A stretch of DNA of 64,000 bases from Polynucleobacter sp. MWH-Loch1C5 (GCF_018881775.1 NZ_JACVPR010000001.1:248001-312000); one strand, 5' to 3'; positions 9,062 to 18,388 are shown, numbered from the stretch's first letter. Notes: generated from the sequence alone by a model not told the origin. Numbers and translations: made by a program.

Positions 9062-10582
9062 ATGAGCAAAATTAAACAAGACGACTTCATCCAAAGCATT
9101 GCAGATGCATTCCAATACATATCCTATTACCACCCCTTGGATTACATCACTGCGCTAGGAAAAGCGTATGAGCGTGAGGAAAGCCCTGCTGCCAAAGACG
9201 CTATTGCTCAAATTTTGACGAATAGCCGTCTCTGTGCTGAAGGCAAGCGTCCGATTTGCCAGGATACCGGCATTGCAGTGGTGTTTTTGAAAATTGGTAT
9301 GCACACCCAATGGGATGCCAAGATGACTGTGACCGACATGGTCAATGAAGGTGTACGTCGCGCCTACAACCACCCCGACAATAAATTACGCGCTTCCGTA
9401 TTACTTGATCCAGCCGGTAAGCGTATCAACTCCAAAGACAATACGCCGGCAGTGATTCATTATGAGATGGTCGAAGGCGACGGCGTGGAAGTCATCTGCG
9501 CCGCCAAAGGGGGTGGCTCAGAAAACAAGAGCAAGATGGTGATGCTTAATCCTTCAGACTCGATTGTGGATTGGGTGATCAAGACGGTACCCACCATGGG
9601 TGCCGGCTGGTGTCCTCCCGGTATCTTGGGTATCGGTATTGGCGGCACCCCTGAAAAGGCGATGCTTTTAGCTAAAGAATCTTTGATGGCCCCCGTCGAT
9701 ATACATGACCTGATCGCCCGCGGACCACAAAATCGTATTGAAGAGTTACGCTTAGAGCTCTTTGAAAAAGTGAACGCACTCGGTATTGGTGCGCAAGGTT
9801 TAGGGGGTTTAACGACAGTACTCGATGTCAAAATCATGGACTACCCCACCCATGCAGCCTCTTTGCCTGTTGCGATGATTCCTAACTGTGCGGCCACCCG
9901 CCATGTCCATTTCCATCTTCATGGCGAAGGCCCAGCCAAACTCGAACCCCCTTCACTCTCTGACTGGCCAGCCGTTAGCTGGACACCGAATACCGAAAAA
10001 TCACTGCGCGTGAATTTAGATACACTCACGCCTGAAGAAGTGGCTAGCTGGAAACCTGGTCAAACACTCTTACTCAACGGCAAGATGCTGACAGGTCGTG
10101 ATGCAGCTCACAAACGCATCGCAGATATGCTGGCTAAAGGCGAAAAGTTACCTGTCGACTTCAAAAATAGAGTGATTTATTACGTCGGTCCAGTTGATCC
10201 CGTGCGCGACGAAGTGGTCGGTCCTGCAGGCCCAACCACGGCCACGCGTATGGATAAGTTTACTGAAATGATGCTGGCTCAAACAGGTCTGATTTCCATG
10301 ATTGGAAAATCCGAGCGTGGTCCGGTGGCTATCGAAGCGATTAAAAAACATCGCTCGGCTTACCTGATGGCCGTAGGTGGTGCTGCTTATTTAGTTGCTA
10401 AAGCCATCAAAGAAGCAAAAGTAGTTGGCTTTGCTGATTTAGGTATGGAAGCCATCTACGAGTTCACGGTCAAGGATATGCCCGTCACTGTGGCAGTCGA
10501 TTCTTCAGGCACCTCTGTACACAATACAGGCCCTAAAGAATGGCAAGCCAAGATTGGCAAGATTCCTGTGACAAGCAACTAA
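9062..10582 (+). CDS. fumA: Class I (iron-sulfur) fumarate hydratase
   Basis: A 506-residue homodimeric-type fumarase that interconverts fumarate and malate in the TCA cycle using a [4Fe-4S] cluster. The N-terminal domain has RPICQDTGIAVVF near residues 63-75, including a probable cluster cysteine, and a KGGGSENKSKM segment near residue 150. The C-terminal beta domain contains GPAGPTTATRMDKF and ends with SSGTSVHNTGP. Its 3' end abuts or overlaps murI, so fumA, murI, tonB, exbB and exbD may be one transcript. Paralogue naming (fumA versus fumB) is arbitrary here. Confidence 0.95.
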   Translation: MSKIKQDDFIQSIADAFQYISYYHPLDYITALGKAYEREESPAAKDAIAQILTNSRLCAEGKRPICQDTGIAVVFLKIGMHTQWDAKMTVTDMVNEGVRRAYNHPDNKLRASVLLDPAGKRINSKDNTPAVIHYEMVEGDGVEVICAAKGGGSENKSKMVMLNPSDSIVDWVIKTVPTMGAGWCPPGILGIGIGGTPEKAMLLAKESLMAPVDIHDLIARGPQNRIEELRLELFEKVNALGIGAQGLGGLTTVLDVKIMDYPTHAASLPVAMIPNCAATRHVHFHLHGEGPAKLEPPSLSDWPAVSWTPNTEKSLRVNLDTLTPEEVASWKPGQTLLLNGKMLTGRDAAHKRIADMLAKGEKLPVDFKNRVIYYVGPVDPVRDEVVGPAGPTTATRMDKFTEMMLAQTGLISMIGKSERGPVAIEAIKKHRSAYLMAVGGAAYLVAKAIKEAKVVGFADLGMEAIYEFTVKDMPVTVAVDSSGTSVHNTGPKEWQAKIGKIPVTSN

Positions 10583-10596
10583 CTGGCAGATCTTTT

Positions 10597-11418
10597 TTGG
10601 CAACGATTGGCGTATTTGACTCGGGTATCGGTGGACTAACGATTCTGCAAGAGGCAGTACGCCAAGCTAATGCTCACCACTATATTTACCTGGCCGACTC
10701 CGCACATGCGCCCTATGGTGAAAAATCACCCGAATGGGTGGCCAAGCGCAGCCTCAATCTTTGTCACTGGTTAGTTCGCCATGGCGCTCAAGCCTTGGTC
10801 GTAGCCTGCAATACCGCAACCGCTTCGGCGATTGCGGCCATCCGCAATGATATGCCTGCGATACCGATTATTGGCATCGAACCAGGAATTAAGCCTGCGC
10901 TGGAATACACCAGCAAAAACAAGATTGGTGTACTAGCCACGCACAATACTCTGGCCAGCGATAAGTTCAAGAGTCTATTGGAGAGCTTGAGAGAGCACCA
11001 CCAGGAGATTGAGTGGATTACTCAAGCAGGCAAAGGGCTGGTACCCTTGATTGAATCAGGCGAACTTCATAGCGCAGAACTGGAGTCTTGTTTACGCGAG
11101 CATCTTGAGCCCCTGCAGAGAGCCGGTGTAGATAGCTTGGTCTTAGGCTGCACACACTACCCATTCTTGATCCCATTGATACGCAAAATCATGGGCGATG
11201 AAATACAGATTATTGATACCAGTGTTGCCGTGGTTCGACAACTATTACGTCAACTCGACGAGTTTCAACTTTTACAGTCAGCACCGCCAAGACATATCCA
11301 GTTGTACTCCACTCAAGACGCCGACCAACTACTTCATTTAGCCAAACAACTCATCCCCGCCACACTACAAGATCATGCAGTCGAAAAAGCTACTGTCATC
11401 ATTACTGAAGAGGCATGA
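10597..11418 (+). CDS. murI: Glutamate racemase
   Basis: Converts L-glutamate to D-glutamate for peptidoglycan. Both catalytic cysteines are visible: VACNTATA (Cys71 from this start) and GCTHYPFL (Cys185), with FDSGIGGLT at the N-terminus. The family normally begins a few residues before IGVFDSG, which fits the TTG at 10597. An in-frame ATG at 10540 would overlap fumA by 43 bp and add 19 unconserved residues, so the start is not certain. The stop overlaps the tonB start. Confidence 0.93.
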   Translation: MATIGVFDSGIGGLTILQEAVRQANAHHYIYLADSAHAPYGEKSPEWVAKRSLNLCHWLVRHGAQALVVACNTATASAIAAIRNDMPAIPIIGIEPGIKPALEYTSKNKIGVLATHNTLASDKFKSLLESLREHHQEIEWITQAGKGLVPLIESGELHSAELESCLREHLEPLQRAGVDSLVLGCTHYPFLIPLIRKIMGDEIQIIDTSVAVVRQLLRQLDEFQLLQSAPPRHIQLYSTQDADQLLHLAKQLIPATLQDHAVEKATVIITEEA

Positions 11419-12032
11419 TGCAAGAGCTGATACAAAGATTCCTGAAGCTTAAACTGGAATATCGCATGGCGATCATTGTGATCAGCGCGCATGCCCTGAT
11501 CTTTGTCGGTTTTTCGTTTTCCAAAAAAATATCTACGGGTGAAACATTGGGCTCCGTAGTCAGCGCCTCCCTCATAGAAGGCTCTAGTCAGAAAGAAATA
11601 TACCGCCCCCCTGTTCAGCAACCTCCTAGTGCTAAGCCTGTAGAAAAACAATCCAGCAACAATCACTCTTCGATGATCACCAGTGCTCCTCAAACAAGTT
11701 CGAGCGAGACGAGCCCGACTAATACGTCCTTAGGTGGCTCCCGCAGTGAAGGTAAAACAGTGCAACTTTCTCAAGCACAGTGCACTGTTCCGGAACCGAT
11801 TTATCCTTCCATAGCGCGCAGAATGGGAGAGCAAGGTAAGACCTTGGTTCGTTTAGTGATTAATGAACAAGGTCAAATCAGCCAAACGAGTCTGGCTCAA
11901 AGTAGTGGCCTGCCACGCTTAGACCAAGCAGCACTTGATGCTGCGCAAAAAGTGCGTTGCAAACCTTTTGTAGAATCAGGGGTGGCCGTCAAAGTCACTG
12001 CCATACAACCTTATATCTTTCGACTGGAATAA
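11415..12032 (+). CDS. tonB: TonB family energy transducer
   Basis: A 205-residue protein with one N-terminal membrane segment (about residues 15-33), a Pro/Ser-rich periplasmic linker (about 60-105) and a C-terminal TonB domain starting near YPSIARRMGEQGKTLVRLVI. TonB couples the proton motive force harvested by ExbB-ExbD to outer-membrane receptors. It overlaps the murI stop by 4 bp and is followed by exbB after 2 bp. This is a complete TonB-ExbB-ExbD set, although no TonB-dependent receptor is in the window. Confidence 0.92.
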   Translation: MMQELIQRFLKLKLEYRMAIIVISAHALIFVGFSFSKKISTGETLGSVVSASLIEGSSQKEIYRPPVQQPPSAKPVEKQSSNNHSSMITSAPQTSSSETSPTNTSLGGSRSEGKTVQLSQAQCTVPEPIYPSIARRMGEQGKTLVRLVINEQGQISQTSLAQSSGLPRLDQAALDAAQKVRCKPFVESGVAVKVTAIQPYIFRLE

Positions 12033-12034
12033 GC

Positions 12035-12739
12035 ATGAATCAAGCGTTTGGTCTTACTAATTTATGGCTTCAAGGAGATGGTGTCACCCGCACCGTTGCA
12101 GTTCTACTATTGATCATGTCAGTGGTGTCCTGGGTCATCATTTTGAGTAAATCATGGACGCTCTATCAGACTCGTAAAAATGCAAATCAGGTTGAGTGCT
12201 TTTGGCATGCCCCATCTTTGGCCACTGGGATTTCACAGATGAGCATCGAGAACAATCCTTATCGTGAGCTTGCACAAAATGCGCAGGATGCCATCACACA
12301 CCATCACGATCGCACCGACGATCTCAAAGCGAACATCAGTGTCTCCGACTGGCTGACACGTTGCCTCAAAGTGAGTATTGACCGCTCAGTGGCTCATCTG
12401 CAACAAGGTCTCACCTTCTTAGCTTCTACAGGTGCGACTGCGCCCTTCATTGGCTTATTTGGCACCGTGTGGGGCATCTATCACGCATTAATCGGTATCG
12501 GCACCACGGGTACTGCCACTATTGATCAAGTAGCAGGCCCGATTGGGGAAGCTCTCATCATGACCGCGCTAGGTCTTGCCGTAGCCATTCCTGCGGTCCT
12601 GGGCTACAACGCGATTACAAGAGCCAATAAAGTAGTCATTGGTGAACTCAATCGTTTTGGAAACGACTTATATGCCTACTTCATGACAGGCGCTCCCATT
12701 AGCAATGCTCCCTTAAAGAGCAAAACTGCTCAGGATTAG
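12035..12739 (+). CDS. exbB: MotA/TolQ/ExbB proton channel family protein
   Basis: About 234 residues from the ATG at 12035. The upstream extension of the frame runs inside tonB and is not used. Three membrane segments are visible: one near residues 15-38, and two in the conserved block containing TGATAPFIGLFGTVWGIYHAL and IMTALGLAVAIPAVLGYN. With ExbD it forms the proton-driven motor of the TonB system. It has the usual ExbB length and lies between tonB and exbD with 2-bp gaps. Confidence 0.93.
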   Translation: MNQAFGLTNLWLQGDGVTRTVAVLLLIMSVVSWVIILSKSWTLYQTRKNANQVECFWHAPSLATGISQMSIENNPYRELAQNAQDAITHHHDRTDDLKANISVSDWLTRCLKVSIDRSVAHLQQGLTFLASTGATAPFIGLFGTVWGIYHALIGIGTTGTATIDQVAGPIGEALIMTALGLAVAIPAVLGYNAITRANKVVIGELNRFGNDLYAYFMTGAPISNAPLKSKTAQD

Positions 12740-12741
12740 TC

Positions 12742-13158
12742 ATGTCATTTAGTCAAGAGCCCTTAGAGACTGAAGACAGTCCACCGATGGCGGAAATCAA
12801 CATGACGCCCTTAGTGGATGTCATGTTGGTGCTACTGATCATCTTTATGATCACATTACCCGTTATCAACCATGCCGTTAAAGTAGAACTGCCAACGGCA
12901 AGTAGTCAAAAAAATGATGTCAAACCAGAATCGATCAACCTATCGATCAATGCCAAGGGGCAAATCTACTGGAATAACAGCGTTGTCGACTTAAACACTC
13001 TTGAAACATATGCCTTAGCGGCTGCAAAAAAGAAACCTGAACCCGAAGTGCAATTAAAAGCCGATAAAAACGTACGTTATGAAGCGGTGGCACAAGTCTT
13101 ATCGACAGTCAAACGAGCGGGTCTTCAGCGCATCGGCTTTGTCACAGAACCACAATAA
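12742..13158 (+). CDS. exbD: Biopolymer transport protein ExbD
   Basis: A 138-residue protein with a short cytoplasmic N-terminus, one membrane helix around residues 24-43 beginning MTPLVDVMLVLL, and a periplasmic domain. The membrane aspartate (residue 26) is the expected proton-carrying residue of ExbD/TolR. It ends the fumA-murI-tonB-exbB-exbD cluster and converges on the DUF4149 gene. Confidence 0.93.
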   Translation: MSFSQEPLETEDSPPMAEINMTPLVDVMLVLLIIFMITLPVINHAVKVELPTASSQKNDVKPESINLSINAKGQIYWNNSVVDLNTLETYALAAAKKKPEPEVQLKADKNVRYEAVAQVLSTVKRAGLQRIGFVTEPQ

Positions 13159-13162
13159 AGCT

Positions 13163-13558
13163 CTAGGCTAAACGCCAAACGACAATAATTAGAGCGATCA
13201 TATTTAGAAAATTGATCGCTACACTCAGTAGATGTAAATAATGAAATGCCTTGTGACGTCCAGTATCTTTAGCACGATTGACCTGCGGCGTTAATATCAG
13301 CCAACTATAGAAAAATAAGCCGCTACAAGCGATGACCAAGGTCAGCAAGAGGCTGTCCACCAAGAACAAACTGGCCAAGACTGTCGTGAACGCTAAAAAA
13401 GCATAGTACTTGGGAAAGAATTGTCTAACGTACACGGCCGCCCATTCGATGGGCAAATGCTTAAAAATACCAGGAGCCACCAGGACTGAGAAAAACAACA
13501 TAATGCCTAGGGCTGCTGCACATAGAATGAGTGCAATATTTGGATAGTCCGCATACAT
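13163..13558 (-). CDS. DUF4149 (TMEM205-like) integral membrane protein
   Basis: A 131-residue protein with four predicted membrane helices (about residues 7-27, 50-70, 74-92 and 110-130). FFPKYYAF after the first helix, LTPQVNRAKD and FHYLHLLSVAINFLNM match the DUF4149/TMEM205-like pattern. Its function is unknown. An AAGGAG-type ribosome-binding site lies just upstream of the ATG, so this start is well supported. It lies 27 bp after the stop of the exonuclease gene on the same strand. Confidence 0.8.
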   Translation of the reverse strand: MYADYPNIALILCAAALGIMLFFSVLVAPGIFKHLPIEWAAVYVRQFFPKYYAFLAFTTVLASLFLVDSLLLTLVIACSGLFFYSWLILTPQVNRAKDTGRHKAFHYLHLLSVAINFLNMIALIIVVWRLA

Positions 13559-13585
13559 TTTTATCTCCTTATTAATCGTTTTGCT

Positions 13586-15034
13586 TTAGCTGGATGTAGT
13601 CATTCGCCAGGTGGATAAATCGATAATATTTTGTTTGTTCGCCTTGCCTAGATGTTTCTTTAAGATTTTATAAATATCAAGGTCAAACTCAGGTTCACCC
13701 GCCAACAAAAGCTCTTCGATTTCAGATTCGTTTGCAGCGCTACCCAAATACCGCCAGCGATCGACCACATGAACATCCTGCTCTTCACGTATTCCGATAG
13801 GGCCCGGGTAAGGCCAAGTTTTTAAATGCCAACTGGCCATCGCTTCTCGAAGACGCCAGTTAAAAACCAGTGCCTTCTCGGCTCCGACACAGGCACCACG
13901 ACAACGTTTAAGTTGATATGCAAAGCAAGGAGAAGCGCTTGTAAAGGAGCTGCCTGATAAATCTTTCTTGCTTTTTTTAGGGGGTTTTTCAAGGCCGAGA
14001 CGCAGTTCACAGAAATCATGTTCTTTAGCGATATAGCTCAACATCGACAAAGCCTCTTTACGGCTAGCAAATACGCCATATAAATCTTCTTGTACACCCC
14101 AATCAATTTGCTCAGCATTGACTAAGACAGGTTGCAAATATCCATCCTCAGACTCCACTAATTGCCATGAGCATAATTCACGACTGCGCCTTAACTGAAT
14201 ATTCAAACTGGGTAAGCGCTCTTTGATCAGACGGGCCTCGAGCAATAAAGCGCCTAACTCTCCCGCTGTCTGAATCCAATCCAAGTCTCGCACTTGCATA
14301 CTCAATTTGAGAGCTTTACGGTCTTGAGTATTTTGAAAATGACTTAAAACTCTGGTGCGCAAAGATCGACTCTTACCAATGTATAAAGGGAAGCGATCCT
14401 CTGCATAAAATATGTAAACCCCTGGCTGCTCCGGAATCTCATCCAATAAATCTGCATCCAGATGCGATGGCACTGCAGGTCTTTGCAATAGAGCATCGAC
14501 GTGGCTTAGTAATTCTTCATCAGACCAACGCTCTTGTATTTTTTGCCAGAACTGCAACAACAAGTCAGCGTCTGTCATCGCACGATGCCGATCTTCCACA
14601 TGTAAATCATGTACCCTAATTAAGGTATCTAAATTATGTCTATCTTGCTGTGGAAATAAGCGTCTTGATAATTTGACAGTACATAGCACCTTCGCTGTAA
14701 AGTCATAACCCGCTCGCTTCATCGACGCCTTAATAAAGCCATAGTCAAAACGCGCATTGTGGGCGACAAAAATCTTACCTTGCAATTGCTCGAGAATATC
14801 CTTGGCATGATGTGCAAATAAACCTTGCCCAGCGACCATGTCGGGCGTAATACCTGTGAGCTGTTGAATATGTTCAGGAATATTTTGGCCTGGATCGATC
14901 AAGCGTGACCAACGCTGTAGGCCTTGTGGGCCATAGGAAATAATGGCTAGTTCTGTAATTCGATCACGCTCAAAATGAGATCCCGTGGTTTCAATATCCA
15001 CGAAAGCAAGCGTGGGCATAGATTGTTTGGGCAT
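13586..15034 (-). CDS. DEDDh 3'-5' exonuclease fused to a GIY-YIG (Cho/UvrC-N-like) nuclease domain
   Basis: A 482-residue fusion. Residues ~8-170 form a DnaQ-like exonuclease: FVDIETTGSHFERDRITEL (metal-binding D and E), HNARFDYGFIK, and HRAMTDADLL with the catalytic H and D. From ~205 a GIY-YIG domain follows: GVYIFYAEDRFPLYIGKSRSLRTRV. The rest resembles the UvrC/Cho C-terminal part and has a Cys-containing segment around CFAYQLKRCRGACVG. Such proteins are often annotated as PolIII epsilon or Cho; a repair role is inferred. UvrC is encoded separately at 60.8-62.7 kb. Confidence 0.9.
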   Translation of the reverse strand: MPKQSMPTLAFVDIETTGSHFERDRITELAIISYGPQGLQRWSRLIDPGQNIPEHIQQLTGITPDMVAGQGLFAHHAKDILEQLQGKIFVAHNARFDYGFIKASMKRAGYDFTAKVLCTVKLSRRLFPQQDRHNLDTLIRVHDLHVEDRHRAMTDADLLLQFWQKIQERWSDEELLSHVDALLQRPAVPSHLDADLLDEIPEQPGVYIFYAEDRFPLYIGKSRSLRTRVLSHFQNTQDRKALKLSMQVRDLDWIQTAGELGALLLEARLIKERLPSLNIQLRRSRELCSWQLVESEDGYLQPVLVNAEQIDWGVQEDLYGVFASRKEALSMLSYIAKEHDFCELRLGLEKPPKKSKKDLSGSSFTSASPCFAYQLKRCRGACVGAEKALVFNWRLREAMASWHLKTWPYPGPIGIREEQDVHVVDRWRYLGSAANESEIEELLLAGEPEFDLDIYKILKKHLGKANKQNIIDLSTWRMTTSS

Positions 15035-15038
15035 ACCA

Positions 15039-15170
15039 CTAGCGTTGTGAACGACAACGATCAGAGCAGTACTTCACTTCCGCCCAGACCTTTTCCCATT
15101 TTTTACGCCAAGTAAAAGGTCGCTGGCAAACCACACACACTTTTTGAGGTAGATCTGATTTTTTTCGCAT
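15039..15170 (-). CDS. DUF2256 zinc-binding microprotein
   Basis: Only 43 residues: [17 protein letters not shown], then PFTWRKKW, and YCSDRCR near the end. Two CxxC-like pairs (C12/C15 and C36/C40) look like a small treble-clef zinc site, matching DUF2256. Its stop lies 4 bp before the start of the exonuclease/GIY-YIG gene on the same strand, so they are probably cotranscribed. Function is unknown; a nucleic-acid-linked role is inference from the zinc motif and neighbour. Confidence 0.82.
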   Translation of the reverse strand: MRKKSDLPQKVCVVCQRPFTWRKKWEKVWAEVKYCSDRCRSQR

Positions 15171-15240
15171 AGCACTGAGTCAACATTTTTTATCAGTGTA
15201 GGCCGAAATAAGGCATCTTGCTGATGCGAGCGTAATAGCC

Positions 15241-15822
15241 CTACTTCTTTTTAGGCGGCGGCAAGATAGTCATTTTTTCAGCATGTTGCCAATGCGTTGC
15301 CCAGTTTTCTGCGTAACGCCTAGCCGCATAGGCGGAGCGGAATATAACAATATTTTCCGCATTACGTTTTTCTGCTGATTTGGTGAAGTTATAGCTACCC
15401 GTAATCACAATATCATCATCAATTAACATCACTTTGTTGTGAAAGATCGCATGCTCACCATCACTGCGTATCTCTATGCCAGCTAAAAATAGGGGTTCTA
15501 ATGCCTCGCGATTATTGTTTGCACTCTTGTCATCCTGAATTAACTCCACCTGTACGCCTCTTTTTTTGGCCTTCACTAGAGCCTGGGCTAATTCAGGCTG
15601 TGTAAAACCGTAAGCCATCACACGAATACTTTTTTTGGCTTGATCAATTTGCTTAATCAGACCCTGCTGTGCACCGACCGGTGGCGTAAAGTAAATCGCC
15701 AAAATTTCGGCTGGTTGGGGTTGAGCCTCGACGGGCTTTTGCTGCCATAAGACTAAAACTAGCATCAAGCCTATTAGCCAAAGTGATGAAGACTTCCAAG
15801 AAGTGATTTTGAATGTACGCAT
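15241..15822 (-). CDS. Exported phospholipase D-like (Nuc-type) nuclease
   Basis: A 193-residue protein with a membrane or signal segment at residues ~12-33 ending near VEAQPQ and a single HKD motif (HNKVMLIDDDIVITGSYNFT, near residue 130). Single-HKD proteins of this size are usually Nuc-like endonucleases that work as dimers. The mature protein would act in the periplasm or be membrane-anchored. It is separated from the DUF2256 gene by about 70 bp. The substrate, DNA or phospholipid, cannot be settled from sequence. Confidence 0.85.
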   Translation of the reverse strand: MRTFKITSWKSSSLWLIGLMLVLVLWQQKPVEAQPQPAEILAIYFTPPVGAQQGLIKQIDQAKKSIRVMAYGFTQPELAQALVKAKKRGVQVELIQDDKSANNNREALEPLFLAGIEIRSDGEHAIFHNKVMLIDDDIVITGSYNFTKSAEKRNAENIVIFRSAYAARRYAENWATHWQHAEKMTILPPPKKK

Positions 15823-15878
15823 ATTAAGAAAATAACATAAATACTATTTTTTACAGGTCAACGATGACCACGCTCTCA

Positions 15879-16796
15879 TCAACGGTTTTTACATACATCG
15901 CGCAGCGCCTGACTTAAAGCCTGAGCACCTAAACCCATATCCTCTTGAGGTGCTACCAAGTAGAGCGTAATCAGCTGACTCACATCATCTTCGAAAGCCA
16001 ACTCTTTTAGTGTGCCATCAGACAGATAATCAGCAATTTTTTCTTGCGGGTACCAAGCAAAGCCATGCCCTGCACGCGCCGCCTGAATACTGGTATCAAA
16101 CTGACTGAAGATCCAACGACGTTGACTATTGACTTTATTCCCAGAGGAAGTGCGCGCCTCTCCAGAGTCACGGACTAACAAATGGCAGTGCTGACGTAAG
16201 TCGCGAATTTTTAAGGGTCGGCCCAAGCGATGTAAAGCATGCTCAGGATTTGCCACTGGAATCAAATGAAGCTCGATCAGAGGAATGCCTAACATGCCAG
16301 CAGGCACCTGAGGACTGATGGCTAGATCCACCTTTTTCTTGAGAATGAGCTCAACAGTGCCACTTAAAACCGCCTCATGAATTTCTATCGAGGTTCCTGG
16401 GCTGATTTGACTAAACTTTGCCAGCGCCTCTTGCAAAAGCGTTTGCGGAAATAAAATTTCTACAGCCAAATGAATTTCGCTTTCCCAACCACTGACAGCC
16501 CGTTGTGCCGCCGCCTCTAAATCCCGCGCATCCTCGATTAAGACCTTACCCCTGGAGTAAAGCAAACGCCCTACATCGGTCAGCTGGGCTTTGCGGCCCT
16601 GAATCTGAAACAACTCGACCGCAAGCAGGTCTTCCATCTTTTTAACCGCATAGGTAATGGCTGATTGACTCTTATGCAGTTTTTCAGAGGCTTGCGCATA
16701 ACCTTCAAAATCTACGACCGCAATGAAAGCAGCCCACTGATCTAAGCTAATCAGTGGCAAGCGGCTGACAGGAAAACTCGGTATTTTCGGCTTCAT
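15879..16796 (-). CDS. LysR family transcriptional regulator
   Basis: A 305-residue LysR regulator. The N-terminal winged helix is at about residues 17-76 (DQWAAFIAVVDFEGYAQASE, SQSAITYAVKKMED), followed by a periplasmic-binding-protein-like effector domain. It is divergent from azoR and the pirin gene, the classic layout for a LysR gene controlling its neighbour, so it probably responds to quinone or electrophile stress. The effector is unknown. A dyad in the intergenic region may be its operator. Confidence 0.9.
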   Translation of the reverse strand: MKPKIPSFPVSRLPLISLDQWAAFIAVVDFEGYAQASEKLHKSQSAITYAVKKMEDLLAVELFQIQGRKAQLTDVGRLLYSRGKVLIEDARDLEAAAQRAVSGWESEIHLAVEILFPQTLLQEALAKFSQISPGTSIEIHEAVLSGTVELILKKKVDLAISPQVPAGMLGIPLIELHLIPVANPEHALHRLGRPLKIRDLRQHCHLLVRDSGEARTSSGNKVNSQRRWIFSQFDTSIQAARAGHGFAWYPQEKIADYLSDGTLKELAFEDDVSQLITLYLVAPQEDMGLGAQALSQALRDVCKNR

Positions 16797-16803
16797 GACT
16801 TAA

Positions 16804-16824
16804 TTTATCTAAATTTTTGATAAA
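16804..16824. promoter_or_regulatory. Candidate LysR operator between the LysR gene and azoR
   Basis: TTTATC and GATAAA arms separated by 9 bp, lying within 30 bp of the LysR start. The dyad is short and the region is A+T rich, so chance cannot be excluded. Confidence 0.4.
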
Positions 16825-16903
16825 TATACCTTAAAAATTGTTGTTTTTTATCTATTTAAATGATGTTTAAATGCATACATCCAACAGTACATAGGAGACA
16901 AAG

Positions 16904-17506
16904 ATGAGTTCAACTAAGAATGTATTAGCGATTACTAGCAGTATTTTTGGCGAACACGGCGAGTCGAGCAAACTCGTGGAGCGTTTAGTAAAACGCTTTG
17001 AGGCGCAAGGCGCGAAGATAGCTCGCCGCAATGTCACACAGAACATTCCCCACGTAGACGCCGCACGCTTTAAAGCTTTGACGAGCCCCGCCGACCAACT
17101 CGACGATGCGCAGCGTAGTGTTGTGGCCTTCTCTAATGCCCTGATTGCTGAACTACAAGCCGCTGATACGATTATTTTGGCAGCACCTATGTACAACTTC
17201 AGCATTCCCTCACAACTCAAATCTTATTTTGATCACGTTGCTCGCGCTGGCATCACCTTTAAGTACACAGAACAAGGTCCTGTTGGCTTACTACAGAACA
17301 AAAAGGTCTACGTGATGACGACCCGTGGGGGTTTCTACAAGGATACGCCAAACGATCTAGAGACCCCTTACCTGAAAAATCTTCTGGGCTTTTTAGGCCT
17401 GACTAATCTAGAGATTATTTATGTAGAAGGTATTGGTATCTCTGCAGAACAAAAAGCCCAAGCCGTCAAAGCGGCTGAAGCAGAAGTAGATGCCTTAAAA
17501 ATTTAA
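16904..17506 (+). CDS. azoR: FMN-dependent NADH-azoreductase / quinone reductase
   Basis: A 200-residue flavodoxin-like protein. The N-terminal phosphate-binding segment is ITSSIFGEHGESSKLVERL, and APMYNFSIPSQLKSYFDHV near residues 90-108 and TTRGGFY near 144 bind FMN as in E. coli AzoR. The enzyme reduces quinones and azo compounds with NADH and protects against electrophiles. A TAGGAGACAAAG site precedes the ATG. The pirin gene follows after 10 bp, so the pair is probably an operon under the divergent LysR protein. Confidence 0.93.
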   Translation: MSSTKNVLAITSSIFGEHGESSKLVERLVKRFEAQGAKIARRNVTQNIPHVDAARFKALTSPADQLDDAQRSVVAFSNALIAELQAADTIILAAPMYNFSIPSQLKSYFDHVARAGITFKYTEQGPVGLLQNKKVYVMTTRGGFYKDTPNDLETPYLKNLLGFLGLTNLEIIYVEGIGISAEQKAQAVKAAEAEVDALKI

Positions 17507-17516
17507 AGGAGACCGT

Positions 17517-18374
17517 ATGTCGATCAGACCCATCACTCAGGTGATACGCGGCCTACCCACCTCCGATGGGGCCGGCGTGAAACTCTATCGCAGCCTGGGC
17601 CAAACACAGGGCATTCGCCTCGACCCTTTTCTGATGCTCGATGAATTTGGCACAGAAAATCCAGATGACTACATTGCTGGCTTTCCTCCGCACCCTCACC
17701 GCGGCTTTGAAACAGTGACTTACATGCTTGAAGGTCATATGCTGCATGAAGATCATATGGGCAACCGTGGCGACTTGCATCCTGGAGATGTGCAGTGGAT
17801 GACCGCAGGTCGCGGGATCATCCACTCTGAAATGCCCCAACAAAAGGAAGGCGCAATGCGCGGCTTTCAATTGTGGCTGAACTTGCCCGCTAAAGAAAAA
17901 ATGAAGCCTGCTTCCTACCGAGATATTCCGAGTCAATCCATTCCGCAGGCGACTGACGCGCGTGGCATTTGGATGAAAGTCATCGCCGGTGAAGTCGAAC
18001 ACGGCCAGCAATTACTCAAGGGACCGATGCAGGGGCTGAGTACCGATCCCATTTATCTCGATCTACATATTCCAAAAGGCGAAAGCCTTGAATTGCCGAT
18101 TGACTCTGCACGTACAGCTTTTAGCTATGTGTATGAAGGTCTTGCAGAATATCGCACCCATCATCACTCACAAATCATCAGCCCACAGCATGCCGTTATT
18201 TTTGGTGAAGGTGAAACAATTGCAGTCAAGGCTTTAGAAGATCTGCGCTGCTTGATTCTTGCAGCGATTCCAATCCAAGAACCGATTGTGCAGTATGGTC
18301 CTTTTGTCATGAATACGCGTGAAGAGATTGAACAAGCGATTGATGACTACCAAAATCAGCGCCTTACAGCATAG
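17517..18374 (+). CDS. Pirin family protein (quercetinase-like bicupin)
   Basis: A 285-residue bicupin. The N-terminal cupin carries the pirin metal ligands in PPHPHRGFETVTYMLEG (His, His) and GRGIIHSEMP (His, Glu). Pirins include quercetin 2,3-dioxygenases and redox-sensing proteins such as YhaK. An AAAGGAGACCGT site precedes the ATG. Cotranscription with azoR supports a role in quinone or flavonoid detoxification, but activity cannot be assigned. A perfect palindrome follows the stop. Confidence 0.92.
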   Translation: MSIRPITQVIRGLPTSDGAGVKLYRSLGQTQGIRLDPFLMLDEFGTENPDDYIAGFPPHPHRGFETVTYMLEGHMLHEDHMGNRGDLHPGDVQWMTAGRGIIHSEMPQQKEGAMRGFQLWLNLPAKEKMKPASYRDIPSQSIPQATDARGIWMKVIAGEVEHGQQLLKGPMQGLSTDPIYLDLHIPKGESLELPIDSARTAFSYVYEGLAEYRTHHHSQIISPQHAVIFGEGETIAVKALEDLRCLILAAIPIQEPIVQYGPFVMNTREEIEQAIDDYQNQRLTA

Positions 18375-18388
18375 TAGGTCTAGGCAAG

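Noticed and set aside
9460..9837. A 125-codon open frame antisense to the fumarase gene
   Set aside because: Shadow of a conserved gene; Ser/Pro/Ile-rich low-complexity translation with no family.
10540..10596. Upstream ATG for murI
   Set aside because: It adds 19 unconserved residues encoded inside the fumarase gene. Kept as an alternative because the preferred start is TTG with a weak ribosome-binding site.
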